Origin: Coleophoma eucalyptorum
Lineage: Eukaryota > Ascomycota > Leotiomycetes > Helotiales > Dermateaceae
Assembly (NCBI GenBank): GCA_026120035.1
Contig: JALRME010000027.1
Location: forward strand, 1-64,000
DNA: 64,000 bases
Direction of reading: 5' to 3'
Below the pieces are notes generated by a model, which did no database searches, was not told the origin of the DNA, and saw nothing but the letters and a program-made list of their open reading frames with translations. Positions 43,827-56,404 of the stretch are shown here, in pieces; the first letter of the stretch is position 1, and each line of letters opens with the position of its first letter. A program made the translations under genes and the position numbers.

Positions 43827-44404
43827 AACATTTATTAAAACGAAAATCTTGCATAGCATAGGAAGGGATCTCATTTTCATTGGACGTCATGGCATATTGC
43901 AAGGGCGTAACTCTGGCCTTCTTTTTCTTTAATACATGTTAGAGAGGCTATTTAGATGACGAATGATGAATCTTCTTCGGTTCAAACCTTTTACAGGTAG
44001 ATTGGCTATCTGGTTCTTCTAGCGCCGGGGCGCTTTTTTCCGATCATTTTCAGTCTTTTAAAGTACTAGATAGAGCGCTGAAGAAAGGCTTTGTGCATAG
44101 ATTAAAAAGAAAATCATCAAGTTACGGACATCAGCAAGTTATGTAAGCTTGTTCTTAATCTGATCCGGCTTTGATATTATGTATTTTGCTTATGAGCCTT
44201 GGATTCCTCTTTCCCGGAAGTCCCAGATTCCTAAGCGCCAAAACACAGGGCAGCTAGGGACGGGAGCGAAGGGTGTACTCGATTTCTTCCATCCCTTAAA
44301 ACTTACAACAGAAGTAACTTAAGGCAATAATAGAGACTTCTCAAAGTCTTTGAAAGAAGTGCAACCTGAGTTTTTTAACGTCATTCTTTTTCATTTCATG
44401 TGAA
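43827..44404. other. Intergenic between convergent genes
   Basis: Separates the 3' ends of the kelch/BTB gene and the acyl-CoA dehydrogenase gene. No supported gene. Confidence 0.5.
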
Positions 44405-46101
44405 TTACAGCTTCGAAAGCTCAGCCTTCCTCGGTCCCACGTAGCCAAACAAGTACGCAGCTATTTTCCGCATCTGGATCTCTTCACTTCCTTCCGTGAT
44501 TCGATATCGTCCTAGAGAAGTCAGGGATTCTGCAAGAATATGATGGGTCAGGGGCCAACTTGCTGTGATGGCGATATATATGCTCAAAGCTACGTAAGCG
44601 AGTTTAGTGGATGGAAATCACTGACTTTCGACTGCGGGACGGATACTTGCCATTTGTGTCTTGAATATCCTATACCACCTACAAGGATGTCAGTATAGCA
44701 GTTGGCTTAATTGGAGTGACGTACCGTGGATCTGCATCGCTCTATCTGCAGCCTGGGTACACAGGCGGTTCGCCCAATACTGGTATCGTTCAGCATGAGA
44801 GTTCGTCCTATGACACAAAAGGGGAAACACAGCCATACATTACACATGGATACCTTATCACCCAGATCCCGCTCGATCTCCTTCTGACTCAAGCCGTCCA
44901 TCTGTGCGGCCGTCTTTAAGATCAACAGCTTCAACATCTCTACCTGCGTTGCCAATTCCACGACCGGGAACTGAATCCCTTGATTCGTCGCCAATTCCTT
45001 TCCAAACGGCTTCCGGGTCCGCGCGTACTTGATACTCTCCTCGATGCAATACTCTGCCGCTCCCAAGGAGCTGGCTGCCTGTCGGATACGATTCTCATGC
45101 ACAAACGTCTGCGCAATTGCCAGTCCAAGACCGGGCGTTCCTAGGACCGCCGAGTCAGGCACGAAAACGTCCTGGAAAGTCAACGTTGCGTGATCTGTTG
45201 GCATGTTAAAAGTCCACTCGAAGGACTCAATATGGAAGCCGGGGGTGTCTCGGGGCACGAAGAAAGCTGTAATGCCGTGAGCATCGCCGGCTTTGCCATG
45301 TGTTCGAGCAAAGACGAGGCAGTGCGTTGCTACGTGCATGCCCGTAATCCACATCTTGCCGCCGTTGATGGCCCATCCTTCGATGCCGTTCTGGGTCGTC
45401 TTCTCGGCATGCGTGAACATGTGCGTTGCGTCACTGCCGTGGTTGGGTTCCGTCAGGCCAAATGCAAAGGATCTCAGGCCTTGTAGTCGCCCCTTGATAA
45501 ACTCTTCCTTCTGCTCTACATGGACATATATATCTCATGGTCAGAAACGACGCACCATGAAAATCAAGCAAGACAAAATAAAACAGAACAGAACTGGCAC
45601 GAGACACCAAAAAAAAATGCAAAATAAGAGAGGATAATTATCCTCCCAGACTATACCAAAAAACTAAAACTCACCAGCAGAGCCGAATTCCCTGACCATG
45701 AGCACATCCGGGAAATTGCCCACGACACTATGTTCATTCTGCAAGTCATTGGCGAGCCCCAGCCCTTTCCGAGCAAGATGCATGCGGATAGCAGCCATCC
45801 AAAGATTTCCCCCACTGCGTCCCCCATACTCCTCTGGCAAGCAGAAGCGATAAAACCCGGCATCATCAGCTAGTTTCCTGCAAGATTTGAGCAAGTCTTC
45901 CCAGTCAGTGCGTGGAAGACCGCCGTGGTCCCAATCGGTACGAGCATGCTCGCGTCGGTGGTCGAAAAAGCGGTTGTTGTCGTCCCGGTTTTGGAGAGGG
46001 TCAATTTTGGTGCTTATGAATGAATCGAGAGCTGAGAGGTATTGGAGGAGGTCTAGAGGGAGGGAGAAAGAGATTGTGCCATGAGAAGGATTGGGAGCCA
46101 T
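44405..46101 (-). CDS. Acyl-CoA dehydrogenase
   Basis: Six-exon model: 46101-45675, 45515-44839, 44779-44725, 44678-44651, 44589-44564 and 44511-44405, giving 439 aa. The N-terminal helical domain has LPEEYGGRSGGNLW. The FAD/substrate region has FGLTEPNHGSDATHM and GGKMWITGMHVATHCLVFAR. The C-terminal helical domain has ARTRKPFGKELATNQGIQFP and RRYRITEGSEEIQMRKIA. Family knowledge: FAD enzymes that oxidise an acyl-CoA to the 2-enoyl-CoA and pass electrons to ETF. The acyl chain is not predictable. There is no clear mitochondrial presequence, and the C-terminus (SKL) is a canonical type-1 peroxisomal targeting tripeptide. Introns 44650-44590 and 44563-44512 start with GC (GCAAGT), both needed to keep HKxFEHIYRHHRRYR in frame. 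Confidence 0.88.
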
Positions 46102-46757
46102 GATGGTGACTTTGTGCTACTAGATGACCTTAGATATTGATGCGGTCACCTGACTCTTTTCGATCTACATGCCCTGTGTTGATTAGCAAGAGGGAGCTAT
46201 CTGTGAGAAAGGAGATGAAGATGTACTTAGTAGTCGGCCAGACTCGTAGCAATAAACTGTGCAGCCAAACACTTTGTTTGATATTGCGGGGTGATTGCGG
46301 GGAAGATTAGCCTCGGAAGGCCTCCTGGAAACTTACGAGTTACTACCGATGATTAGGGACGAGAGCTTGGCGGTTGCATACCTTGTTAGACTGTCAATAT
46401 AGTCGAGTCAAATGTGCAACCCCTACACAGATTCCCGTCAACTTGACATCTACCTCGCTGAAATAGTCGTTTTACGAATCACGGAAAAGCAAGGCATAGT
46501 AACGTTTGCCATATTGGCTAGCTTTTGTTTAATCGTAGACTCGATATTTAGCAAGTAAAAATCAAGTCAGTGCCGTGAAGTACCACGACCCGTTCCATAT
46601 TCGGATATCTTGCAAAGCACTGCCCCCCCAATGCTACGATGCGATATGCCACCAACGCCAACGCTCAGCGCTCCCAGAACCAAACAAACGAGGACAGAAA
46701 TACAGCCACATATATTCCACATGAAAAGACACCATGTACTGAAGTGTTCTAACTTTT
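46102..46757. other. Intergenic spacer
   Basis: Promoter side of the acyl-CoA dehydrogenase gene and 3' flank of the next minus-strand gene. Nothing recognised. Confidence 0.5.
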
Positions 46758-48598
46758 CTAGTTGATCGTAATTCCACCTGGACTCAGTGCCATGTAGCTA
46801 GACACCTTGATCGAGAGTGGTCGATATTTCAAGAATGAAGGCCCTGTGAGCAGTCTTCCATCCTTGTCATATCCTACATCGCCCAGGCTCTCGCTTCTCT
46901 CCAGAAAACGTGCTTCTGGCCGAACTCTCGTCAAGGCATTTATGATCTGCTCACTCCATATACCGGTACAAATTCCTTTCTCCATTTGGAAATAAGGATT
47001 TAAAGGTGGAGCTTGAGATTCTGGACAGGATGTTAGCAATAGACAAAACAGTTGCCAGATGAACATACCAAGATCAATGAATCTTATCCTCAAGAACTCA
47101 AGTGCTGCTAATTTGTCTAAAGATCGTACCCCTGAGGTCACAAGAGACTCAAATGCTGCAATGAATGCTATATCCGTGATTCCGGATCCATCGTTCCACT
47201 GCATGCTCGGTCTGCAGCAGTTCTTCACGACAAGGTCAATACTCTTCAGACGTGTCGTGCGGCTATTTGTAACCTGAGCCGCAGCGTCAAAAAAGGAGTG
47301 ACAAACTCGACCAGTATAGACAAGATGTTCAAGAGTGGGCACCGATCGTGCCATTTGAATACAAAAATGTGTCTGTTGACCAACTTTTCGAAAGAATGAG
47401 GGGCACATAGATTCTCGTCTATAATCTCCCTCTAGACAGATATTTAGATGGGTAAGATTTTGTGGTAGATGGGGTAGTATCGTGGCCATTGACAGATATG
47501 CCTTTGACTTCGGCTTTGCATAAGACCCATGCCACTCGTTCAGCATAGGAAGAGCATCTGCGATGATTTGGAAATCCTTGTTCGATCTGATCAGATTCCA
47601 CTGCCCTTTACATACCAATGTTCTGATTGTATCAATTGTTGGTAACCTAGACCCTTCCGGGGTTCCAGATCTGAAATGCTGGACCATTGGTGGCTTTTTT
47701 CTCTCCCCTCCCTCCAGAGTCAATATACAGGCCTCGCCAAAGGTCATTTGCACGAATCTAAATATTTCATCAAGGGAACAATTGTTGGAAGGCGTCTGAT
47801 ATGTGATCGTATTGGCCGGCTCTATTCCTAAATGCACTAGAGGGCGTATAAGATTCGATCGTTCAGGGGTGCTATTAGGAATTCGAGGGCTGTTCTCAGA
47901 GGGAAAGTTCTTTTGCTGGAAGACAGGGAACCAGAATTCGATATGTTTGATATATGAGCAAAGATGCGGATGTTCGGCGAAGTATATAGTGGCTTGGTTG
48001 ATCGAATCTCTGTGCAAGATTAGATTACTCCATCAAACTTATACCGTGTTCCTTACCTGGTGCCCTTGATTTTCAAATGCCGGTACAACCGATCTTGAAT
48101 CAAATGCCTCCATGTATTGCTGACCAGTGCGAGTTCAGAGACCTCTCGCCGTCTTGAATGCCGTAGCGCCGAATTCCACCCACGCAACACTTTCGATCCA
48201 CTCGAAGGATTATTTCTCGCAGATGCCGAGGCCCGGACACCAAATAGATGGTCTAGAATACATTCGTGTATTTCGGTAGGGAGATTACACAGTGTAAGCT
48301 CCGAGGAGGTCGTTGGAAAGGGTTCAGCAAAGATAGAGTTGGTATCGTCTAGTATGGGACCATTTTCACGCCATGAGCACTGAATATCTCCCTCCAGAAG
48401 ATCTTGCTTAGGGAATGGTGTGCTACTCGGTCTCGTTGGTGGGATGATATCGCTAACTTTCAGCTGCTCCAGAGTTATGCTTCGCGTTGCCGTAGGTGTT
48501 GATGGGCCAGGAGTAACAGGTGTAGAGGCAGTTGTTAGGAGAGTGAGAGGTAGAGTCTGAATGGATTCTTCATCACGAGGGGAGGTGTCTGCAAACAT
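46758..48598 (-). CDS. F-box-like protein
   Basis: Three exons: 48598-48057, 48009-47069 and 47020-46758, with introns of 47 and 48 nt, giving 581 aa. A Pro/Ser/Thr-rich N-terminus (about 1-95) precedes an F-box-like helix pair: LTLCNLPTEIHECILDHLFG, then VSELALVSNTWRHLIQDRLY then RHLKIKG, about 100-180. The rest resembles the weakly conserved leucine-rich body of fungal F-box proteins (NLTHLNICLEGDY, VPTLEHLVYTG, LAALEFLRIRFIDL). Inferred role: substrate adaptor of an SCF ubiquitin ligase. No target can be named. Confidence 0.75.
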
Positions 48599-49482
48599 CT
48601 TGCCCCTCCTTGCTACTCATCCACTGGGCTGTATTGATGTTGATATGTTGCGCTTCATCAACGTTGAAAGGCGACCAGGACGTGATTAAGGAGTGATATC
48701 GGCCGCAGCGTTCGGACAGTGTCGATTGGATCTCTACCAGCTCAGACAGATTCTTCAATATTGAACAAAGGTGGGAGACTGGTTAGGGAGTGAATGATGT
48801 GGTGGCAGTGTCTCGTGGCGTGTTGTGTCTGGTCGTAGCGGAGAGCGTTTCGGCCTTATGCAGGAAATTCTGCAGCGTCTGGCAGGTTCGGATGATGCTG
48901 ATATCAAGATCGCTTGCACAGCAATGTAAGGAGAGGCAGAGGAGGTTGTCTGAAGAGAGAGGATGCGATGAGAGGTGAGGGAGATTGGAGTTGATCGCAG
49001 ATTACAGTACACTCTATCGTGTATCGTGCCGCTGTCTCCAACGGCAATGCGGGCTGACGGGCTATGCCGGATTCGTCGCGATCACCTCAGGGATTTTGCA
49101 TTAAGCGGTGCGGCCAAATGGGACATCTGCAGCTCAACCGACAGATACCATCTCAATGTGTCTCGTATATCTTCACTTGTTAGATCGTGGAGAATAAGCA
49201 GCATAAGGAGAAAGTCATGGAGTTGTTTGTTTAGCCATGAGCGACATGCTGTGACTGCTTGTGGTCGTTAAGGTTACCGACATAAATGATCCCATTTCCC
49301 TTGCATTTTTTTTCCAAAGTCAAAAAGTCGATTGACAAGGTATATTTCTACACATAACATGTCTTGCTTGCACTTTCTGAACGTTGTTGACCGATCAAAA
49401 TTTTTTAAACAGAGATAGAGAGACATAAGATAGCAAAATAATTCAAAAAATGAAATCCTCAGAAGAGGATGATCGGCTGATT
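48599..49482. other. Intergenic spacer
   Basis: Upstream region of the F-box-like gene up to tRNA-Val. Short open frames (48755-49271) are unsupported. Confidence 0.5.
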
Positions 49483-49564
49483 TGATCGCGGCAGGGCTCG
49501 AACCTGCGACCTGCTCGGATCTTTTAATGTAAACGAGACGTGATAACCACTACACCACGCAACC
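49483..49564 (-). tRNA. tRNA-Val (anticodon TAC) with a 9-nt intron
   Basis: On the minus strand the acceptor stem GGTTGCG pairs with CGCGATC (with wobbles) and the discriminator is A. D stem GTG/CAC, anticodon loop TTTACA...C giving anticodon TAC, T arm GCAGG-TTCGAGC-CCTGC. Nine nucleotides (TTAAAAGAT) interrupt the loop after position 37. The outer anticodon-stem pair (T27 and C43) does not match, which lowers confidence slightly. It decodes GTA valine codons. Confidence 0.82.
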
Positions 49565-51316
49565 AATCTGAGCTGATTGTTGAAAGGAAACGTTTATCTC
49601 AGTATATGAAGTTATTGTGTGCGAGAATTGCTTGGAGTTCCACTAGGGTCGTAAGCGATAGTAACCCGTATTCACCGCTCGACCGTAATATCCGAAGTCA
49701 ATTTGAGTGAGAATGCATGCCAGAGGCATGAACGGCGCAGAAACTATGTTTAGAAAACCCGAAATCATGCACTGGGGCGATAGAGGAAGCCAATATAATA
49801 CAAAATGGGCTTTTCTTGATGCTATGCATACAACTAGCTTTTCTGCTGTCTCGCTTGCATACACATCCTGCTGGCAAGGCTGTTTGGTAGGGCAAACAAG
49901 CCAGCGGAAGCAGTGGATTTTAATTGCCAACTACAGATCAATGTTTCATTTTCGTTACTTGATGATGCAACGAATTCCGCTTCAATTGCACTATCCAAGG
50001 TAGTTGGTTTGTGCCAGTATCTCCTAATTTTACGTTAGCTGGTCAGTTTTATTTGTAAATATCTGCAAATTCCGTTCCAACCGAATAACCATGGCATTAA
50101 AACTTCGAGTCTGTCCGATGATCGAGCTTACCAGCTATTCATTGACTGGCCCCCTCAAAAGAATTTGAGCTAGTCATTGCAGATTTGTAGGTGGTTTACT
50201 AGGTATGTCACTGAAAGCCATAGTGGAGCCAAAATACCTACAGCTGATTCACTACATTCTGTACACTCAGCAAAGCCAAATGCTAAGAGTTTTTAAAGTT
50301 ACCTGAATACAAGCCATCATATTTAATAATATTATCGTATCCCAAACCGCCACCCGCTTCGTCGAATACGTCATTATCAAGATCAACATCTTCCGCATTA
50401 TTCACAGCAACTTTAGGAACAGTTAGCTTTTCATCTGCCGTGGCAACGACGCTAACCTTAGCCTCAGAGGAAGAAGAGTAATTCCTAGACAGATATCTTT
50501 CTGAACACCTGCAACCGATAGGAAGATAAGTCTTTGTGGTGCAACCCATTCCTGCGGGTTTGCAGCTAAGTTGGTTTGGTAGCACAACTAGCAGCAAATA
50601 AAGAAGCGAACAAACAAAGTAATTGTCAGTTAATCATCTTCTGGGGGGATTGAAACAGTTGGTAACAGGTCACCGCATCGCAAATATGACCGCTAGATCT
50701 CCATATTGTAATAAGGTCTAAACCTGTGTTTTGATAAAACCAAAACACAAACGAACCTAAGATTAATAATTGCAAGAATCTGGGTAGCTCGCTTGTAAAT
50801 GCACGATCCGACACTGGAACGCTACTTATGAGACCTGCTTGACCAGGCAAGCAACACAGTCGTACACGTAACCAAGTGAAAGTCTGAGGGTATTTGGGTA
50901 TCTGTTTCTAAAATGACTATGAGTATGAAGCTTGCATGGTATGAAATTCGGCTCCTGCTCCATAAGGAATCATGCATGGTCGCACTGCTCCTACCCGCTT
51001 TATCTATCCATTTGCAAGATACTAGAATTTTGTCCAATCATGATTCCACCCAAATGCCTGCTACGAGTTATCTTTAGAATCTCTACCTAGTATGTCTTTC
51101 AAGTTAACCGATTGTACAATACATTCCATGTCAATTGAGCGAGTACCCTGTTGTCCTAGTAGGGATTCGTACTCAAAACTTGAGGAGTTGGAAGAACGTT
51201 GTTGTATCTTCTCAATGACTAAGCTTGTTCACGCAGCTCATGAAGAAAGTATTTGCGTTGTGCATATAACAATCGTCTTTTCTCCTTGGGGTCATAACTG
51301 GTACTATTGCAGAGTC
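49565..51316. other. 1.75 kb spacer, at most one doubtful small frame
   Basis: AT-rich spacer between tRNA-Val and the 3' end of the F-box/LRR gene. One minus-strand frame at 50283-50549 is listed separately. No other support. Confidence 0.4.
50283..50549 (-). CDS. Doubtful small protein
   Basis: From the ATG at 50549 the frame gives 88 residues (starting MGCTTKTYLPIGCRCSERYL, ending YDGLYSGNFKNS), with an acidic middle. The MGC start could suit N-myristoylation, but no family is recognised and there is no neighbour context. Probably a chance frame. Confidence 0.22.
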   Translation of the reverse strand: MGCTTKTYLPIGCRCSERYLSRNYSSSSEAKVSVVATADEKLTVPKVAVNNAEDVDLDNDVFDEAGGGLGYDNIIKYDGLYSGNFKNS

Positions 51317-53879
51317 TCATTGTGGTCTGATAACTTTGACCTCACCTGTCCAGTGCCCAAGCAGCGCCATATCAGCCCTACTCCTTCCCAATTTCAGCGC
51401 ATGCTCATATGCAGCCCTCTTCGCCTTTCGGAAAGCCGACAACTCAGCAATAACATCTATAGCATAGTCTAATTCCGCACCCTGACTCGAACTTGTGTCA
51501 TGAAAGATCATACCATCATCATTGATTCGAAGAGAGTCTAATCTTCCCTCGCTGACGAGAAGGCCTCCATCATCCTCCCCGAAGAAGGTGAAATCCATCT
51601 CAGACGCTTCCATAAACATCTCGCTATCTGGGTCCTCTGTTGAGGATTTCGTGAAACTCCCTCGCTTTGCTCGAGGTGAGCGTGGGGAACGCGGAGGTGT
51701 TACAGTTTCTGGCATGCTTGATATTTCGAGAACCAGTCGTTTCACTGCCCGATTCCCCATCATGTTCTCCACCCCCCATTGGTGTTCTGCCGATCCCCTG
51801 ATTTTCCTCAGCTGCTCTTCTTCAGCAAGTTCTTGTAGCAGGACCTTAAGTGCCTCAACCAGCTTAGGCTTTCGAGTTACCGCAGGAATATCAGTCAATA
51901 TCATTGTTTCCAAATTCGTCAATAAAGTTGGGTTGAGTCGACCAGAGTGCCTTTCACGGCCTGCAATATAAGATCGACGTTTCTCAATCCTCTCAAGCCA
52001 ATCATTTGTATTTGATTTTGGAGGTCTTCGTGTTTCTAATGCTGGTGAAACTGCGGATCTTGGAGTGAAGTTTGGCGACTGATCTGGCTCAATAGAAGTC
52101 GCTTCTTGGCCATAACTTGAACCTTCCTCTTGGATGTAGGTAGTCCCACGACCAAGCTGACCAGCCGTTGGGAAGCCATCTGCAATGCCACCGAAAGTTG
52201 CAGAGGATGGACTTCCAGTTACAGTTATACTCTTGCTAGGCGATTTAGGCGTCAGCAGTCGATCCGTGCTCTGTTGTGGCACATTAGGAAATACAGGTAG
52301 GTTCCGGCTCGGATCGTTATTTGGCTTGCTCTTGATTCCAAGAGGAGCTGGTACGGCCGTAGATGGCTCTGCAGATAATTCGAAACGCGGAAGATCACCA
52401 GGCAACTCGGCGACAAAAGAAGTAGTCTCAAGCTCGTATGGACCATTTACACCTGCCAGCTTATCATCAAGATCAATGCCTATTCCTCTATGCATGTCTG
52501 GTATACTGTCATCTGGTGCTATTGATGGGTCTTCGAATGGATTATCCGTCACAACAGAGTGATGGAGACGTAGAAGAGTAACATTTTTGAAAGCTCGGGC
52601 AAATGAATTGGGATTGAGTTTTTCGGGGCGGTAAAAAGTAGGAGAAAGCAACTCATCAGAACTCTTGAACCAGCTCAGTGACCCGCAATCAAGAGCTTGT
52701 AGTTTTGGGTACTGCAGCAGCTTAATTAGACTCGCGATAGACAAATTATTGCTTGCGATGTAAAGATGACTGAAACTAGATGGTGAATCGCTATCCAAGA
52801 ATAAGGAGCTGTTCAGCTCGTCACTTAGAAGCTTGGGAACTACTAGGCTCTCTAGGCTCTTGAGAAGATTGATTGCCGATGCATCAACTGCTGATGGTTT
52901 CTGCAAAGACATATATTCGTTGCAAAGAGTATCTTCATGCCACCTTAATGGCAAATTTAGACCAGGAATGCCGCCGACTAGGTTCACAATGCCCTGCACT
53001 CGATTAACTTCGGGAAATAGGGATATTTGGAATAATGGAGGTACTCACTTTCTCTGTGAGAAAGTTGTGGCTTATATCTATGCTTTGGATGCGAGCAAGA
53101 GACTTGAACGTAAGATACTCCACGTCATCATCTCGGAGACCACAGTGTCTCAGCTTCAGTACACGCAGCTGTGAGAGGGTGCTAATGCATTGCAAGACAT
53201 TGGAATTTCGTGCACCCTGTGTAGAAGAAATGTCCAAGTAGACGAGATTGGGAAAGTGAAGAAGGGCCAGGGCCAAACTAGTTGCTGTCGTGTTCTCACA
53301 ATAAGACGCGATCAATAGACGCAATTCATACGTCGCAAGAGGCTCATAGAATTGCCTGTTCTCTCGGTGAACTGCTAGGAGTGATTGATGGTCGAAGAAG
53401 GAAAGATTTGAGACGACCAAAGCTTGAAGGCACGGGAGACGATCCAAGATGTCCCGAAGCCAGTCCTCTCGAGGTCCATCATAAAGTTCTGGTTGGGCTG
53501 GCGGTACGTGGAGCGTATGAGTTAGATATCGAAGACCTGGCCGAGCTCGCTTCAAAATCCTCTTGAATCTGGTCAAGGCCACTAGAACCAGCATATAAGT
53601 TCCTGAATGATACAGCTCCGTGACTGGAATGAAACATGGCAAGGTTATATTCTGAAAGGCTTAAGCATGTTTCCACTTACAATACACACCGTCAGAATCT
53701 GGCCCAAACAGAGCGGCTGGATTTGCCCACAGGTATGGGGAGAAGATATGGTGCCATAGCTGCGATACTAGACACGCGGAATAGAGGTCTCGTAGCAGCA
53801 CGTGCGGTGCCACTAAGTTCCACAATGGCTGATGCTGTGCATAGTAATATGCAGGCGGCGGGCATTGCAAATGGGCCAT
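51317..53879 (-). CDS. F-box/leucine-rich-repeat-like protein
   Basis: Three exons: 53879-53681, 53623-53049 and 52993-51317, with introns of 57 and 55 nt, giving 816 aa. I chose the ATG at 53879; the open frame upstream of it has only a GTG and then a stop. An F-box-like N-terminus (LLRDLYSACLVSQLWHHIFS) is followed by LRR-like segments (LPCLQALVVSNLSFFD, FPNLVYLDISSTQGA, LSQLRVLKLRHCGLRDDDVE, ARIQSIDISHNFLTEK). The C-terminal half is low-complexity with Ser/Pro stretches, so possibly regulated by phosphorylation. Inferred role: SCF substrate adaptor. The second intron junction (after THNFLTEK-type sequence) is the least sure part of the model. Confidence 0.75.
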
Positions 53880-54618
53880 GGGGGAGTCAAAGGTGGTTTG
53901 GGACACGTCGGACTCAACTCGTGCCTCTCAAAATCCGGCAGCGCCAGGATATATCTCCTAAGGAGTGGTTGCACGTCGTAACCTGCTGGTTGACCCAAGA
54001 CTTCTTACAGTGTATCAAGGAAGTCACAAGTGCAGACTTTATGACGTTGTCAGCTGAGAGACAGCGGAAAGGCCTATCAGAAACGCCGAAAGATGTGTGC
54101 TGCAGTCTTGGCCATCCACCAGAGCTCTAGAGCATTAGTGCTGGTTGGATGTCGCTGCCCTCAATAGTCGCCGTGCCGCAAGGCCACAGTACCTGACCTC
54201 GTTGACTTAACGAGTCGGCCAACAGCATCCAGCATCTTCTTGGCCATAGTTTCTCGTTAGCAAAGTTCAGCCTTGCGAAGTCTTGGTGTGGCTTTTGGTG
54301 GGTTGACAGGTTAATCCAATTCAATATGGCCAATTTCTCAAGCAGAACCCAGAATAACCATCATGACCAAAACTTCTATTACAGACAGTATTAAAGCGCA
54401 AATCCAAGGAACATTGTCGCCGGAACCATTATCGCAGTTGCACTGAGAATTAAGTGGAGCAAGCAAGAGCTGCGTGAGCTGCTGCTGTACGGTACAAAGC
54501 TGTAAATGTGTTCATAAGCTAAAAGCCCCATGTTCCTCGCTAAGCGGCTACCGCGACCCTCGACGTGTAGTAGATGACAGCTTCTGGAGCTCCATCAATT
54601 CAACAGACATCTATAAAC
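53880..54618. other. Divergent intergenic region
   Basis: Between the starts of the F-box/LRR gene (-) and the ribophorin II/Swp1 gene (+). No supported gene. Confidence 0.5.
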
Positions 54619-55654
54619 ATGCGATTCTTCTCGAGCTCCGTTCTCTCCTCTGTTCTTCTCGTGGCCGCCGGCGTCGCAGAGGCAGCCGCGTCATGGAATT
54701 TTGACGAAGCTATCATCTCGGTGCAGTCCAAGGGAGCTGGCAATGGATTGAAGGACAAGTATGCCAGTCCCAATTATCTATCTGCTAAATGGTCTCTCAT
54801 GCTAACTGCACTTTTTACAGACTCTCCGATCATGCTCCTCTCGCAAAACCTGTCACATTCGGTCCAACCGACGCTTTGAAGATTGTCCTGACGGCAACAG
54901 AAGATGGAAAGGCGAAACGACCACACCAGGCTTTCTTGCTTCTACGGGATCAAGACACAGGGCTAGAGGCGACCCTTCCTTTTACCGTTAAGGATACCGG
55001 CAAGGGAAAGGTTGACTTTGTGAGTAATAGACAGTGGCGCTTCGCAATTGGGCAATGACGCTAATATGATCCAAGACTCAAAAAGATCTTCCAACACAGC
55101 TCCTGAGCTCCAGCAAACCTCTACGAGCAACTCTTTTGCTAGCCTCCTTCGGAACTTCTCAAGCCTTCAGCAACCATGTATTCGATTTGGATGTGAAGAC
55201 CGACCCAAGCGCTCCTCTTCCACCTTACGAGAAGCCATTGCGATATGGAAAGCTGGCTGAGATCAACCATATCTTCAAGGCAGACCCAAAGAGCGGTCCT
55301 AAGATCTTTTCCTTGTTCTTCACGCTCGCCGTGCTAGCTACCGTTCCTGTTCTTTTCGGCTCAGTAAGTTTGGTACTACAAAGATATCAGTTATATGCTA
55401 ACCGTTGGCTTTAGTGGGCATACCTTGGAGCCAACGTTGACCACCTTGCAAAGGCCACCAAGTCTGCGCCGATTGCTCACGGTCTCTTTTTTGGATCGAT
55501 CGCAACGATGGAGGGTATTTTCTTCATGTACTACACAAGCTGGAATCTGTTCCAGACCTTGCCTGCAGCTGGAATTGTTGGTCTAGTAGCCTTCCTTAGC
55601 GGAAGCAAGGCTTTGTCTGAGGTCCAGAAGAGACGCATTGCAGGAGAGAGATAA
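54619..55654 (+). CDS. SWP1: Oligosaccharyltransferase subunit, ribophorin II/Swp1
   Basis: Four exons: 54619-54758, 54821-55019, 55076-55363 and 55415-55654, giving 288 aa. A signal peptide is visible (MRFFSSSVLSSVLLVAAGVA). The lumenal part includes LRDQDTGLEATLPFTVKD and the SFGTSQAFSNHVFDLDV region. The PLPPYEKPLRYGKLAEINHI segment precedes three hydrophobic C-terminal segments (FSLFFTLAVLATVPVLFG and two more) and a basic KRR tail, as in Swp1. Family knowledge: a non-catalytic subunit of the ER oligosaccharyltransferase that transfers glycans to asparagine of nascent proteins. The frame holds across every junction. Confidence 0.9.
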
Positions 55655-56404
55655 GACTTTACAGCCGTCATACCAAGCTGAGAATAGCCAAAATTGCCCA
55701 GGAAATAGACTGGGGATGACAGGGTCGCCCTTATGAGGAACCATTCGTGTACGAATAGCTGGACGGGAAATGGTATACAAAAGTTTTGGTTCCAATGTGC
55801 CTAGTCTTATCAATACCAGTGGTTCTTGATGGATGAAATGACAAAGATGCAACTATCCTAGTGAGCTTGCAAGTAGTACCAAGGGAAGATGAGATGTCCT
55901 CAATTCAGTTGTAATCAGGAGTTTCCTGCGAATTATAAAACTATCTTAACTTATTCTCGGATATGAGAAGTCCACCGTACGAAGTACCGTCGTGAAGCTT
56001 GAGTCTTCCACCAGTAGGTGTCAAAACCCATGGACCATTAACCTCTCTTCAGTGGCTTAATCACATAATTACTTATCACATCCAAAGATTGTAGCGTTGC
56101 CATCACTGAAAATGCATGAGGAATTCTGATGTTTTTGACGTAATACCTCGTTTTCTTGAAATGGTTGCGGTATTGCTGTCCCTGATACTATTCGGATGGT
56201 GCATGAGTTGTGACCTACTTACTGGTGCTCTGCTTATCATGGTTTTGATTTATAGGGTTCCGGGGCCTTGACAAGTACTATAACTTGCTCAGCACAACAT
56301 TGATGATAAAATATAGGTGTAGAAACGTTCACTCTGTTGCTAACTATAGCGCTGAGTTTCTGCTATGTCGTACTGCCGCTCTTCCACGACTCCTTAATTC
56401 CATT
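55655..56404. other. Intergenic between convergent genes
   Basis: Between the 3' ends of the Swp1 and NudC genes. AT-rich, with no supported gene. Confidence 0.5.

Noticed and set aside
44808..44845. A 38-nt intron in the acyl-CoA dehydrogenase gene
   Set aside because: Too short for a fungal intron; the GT-AG pair 44780-44838 keeps VSMCN-YWANRL in frame.
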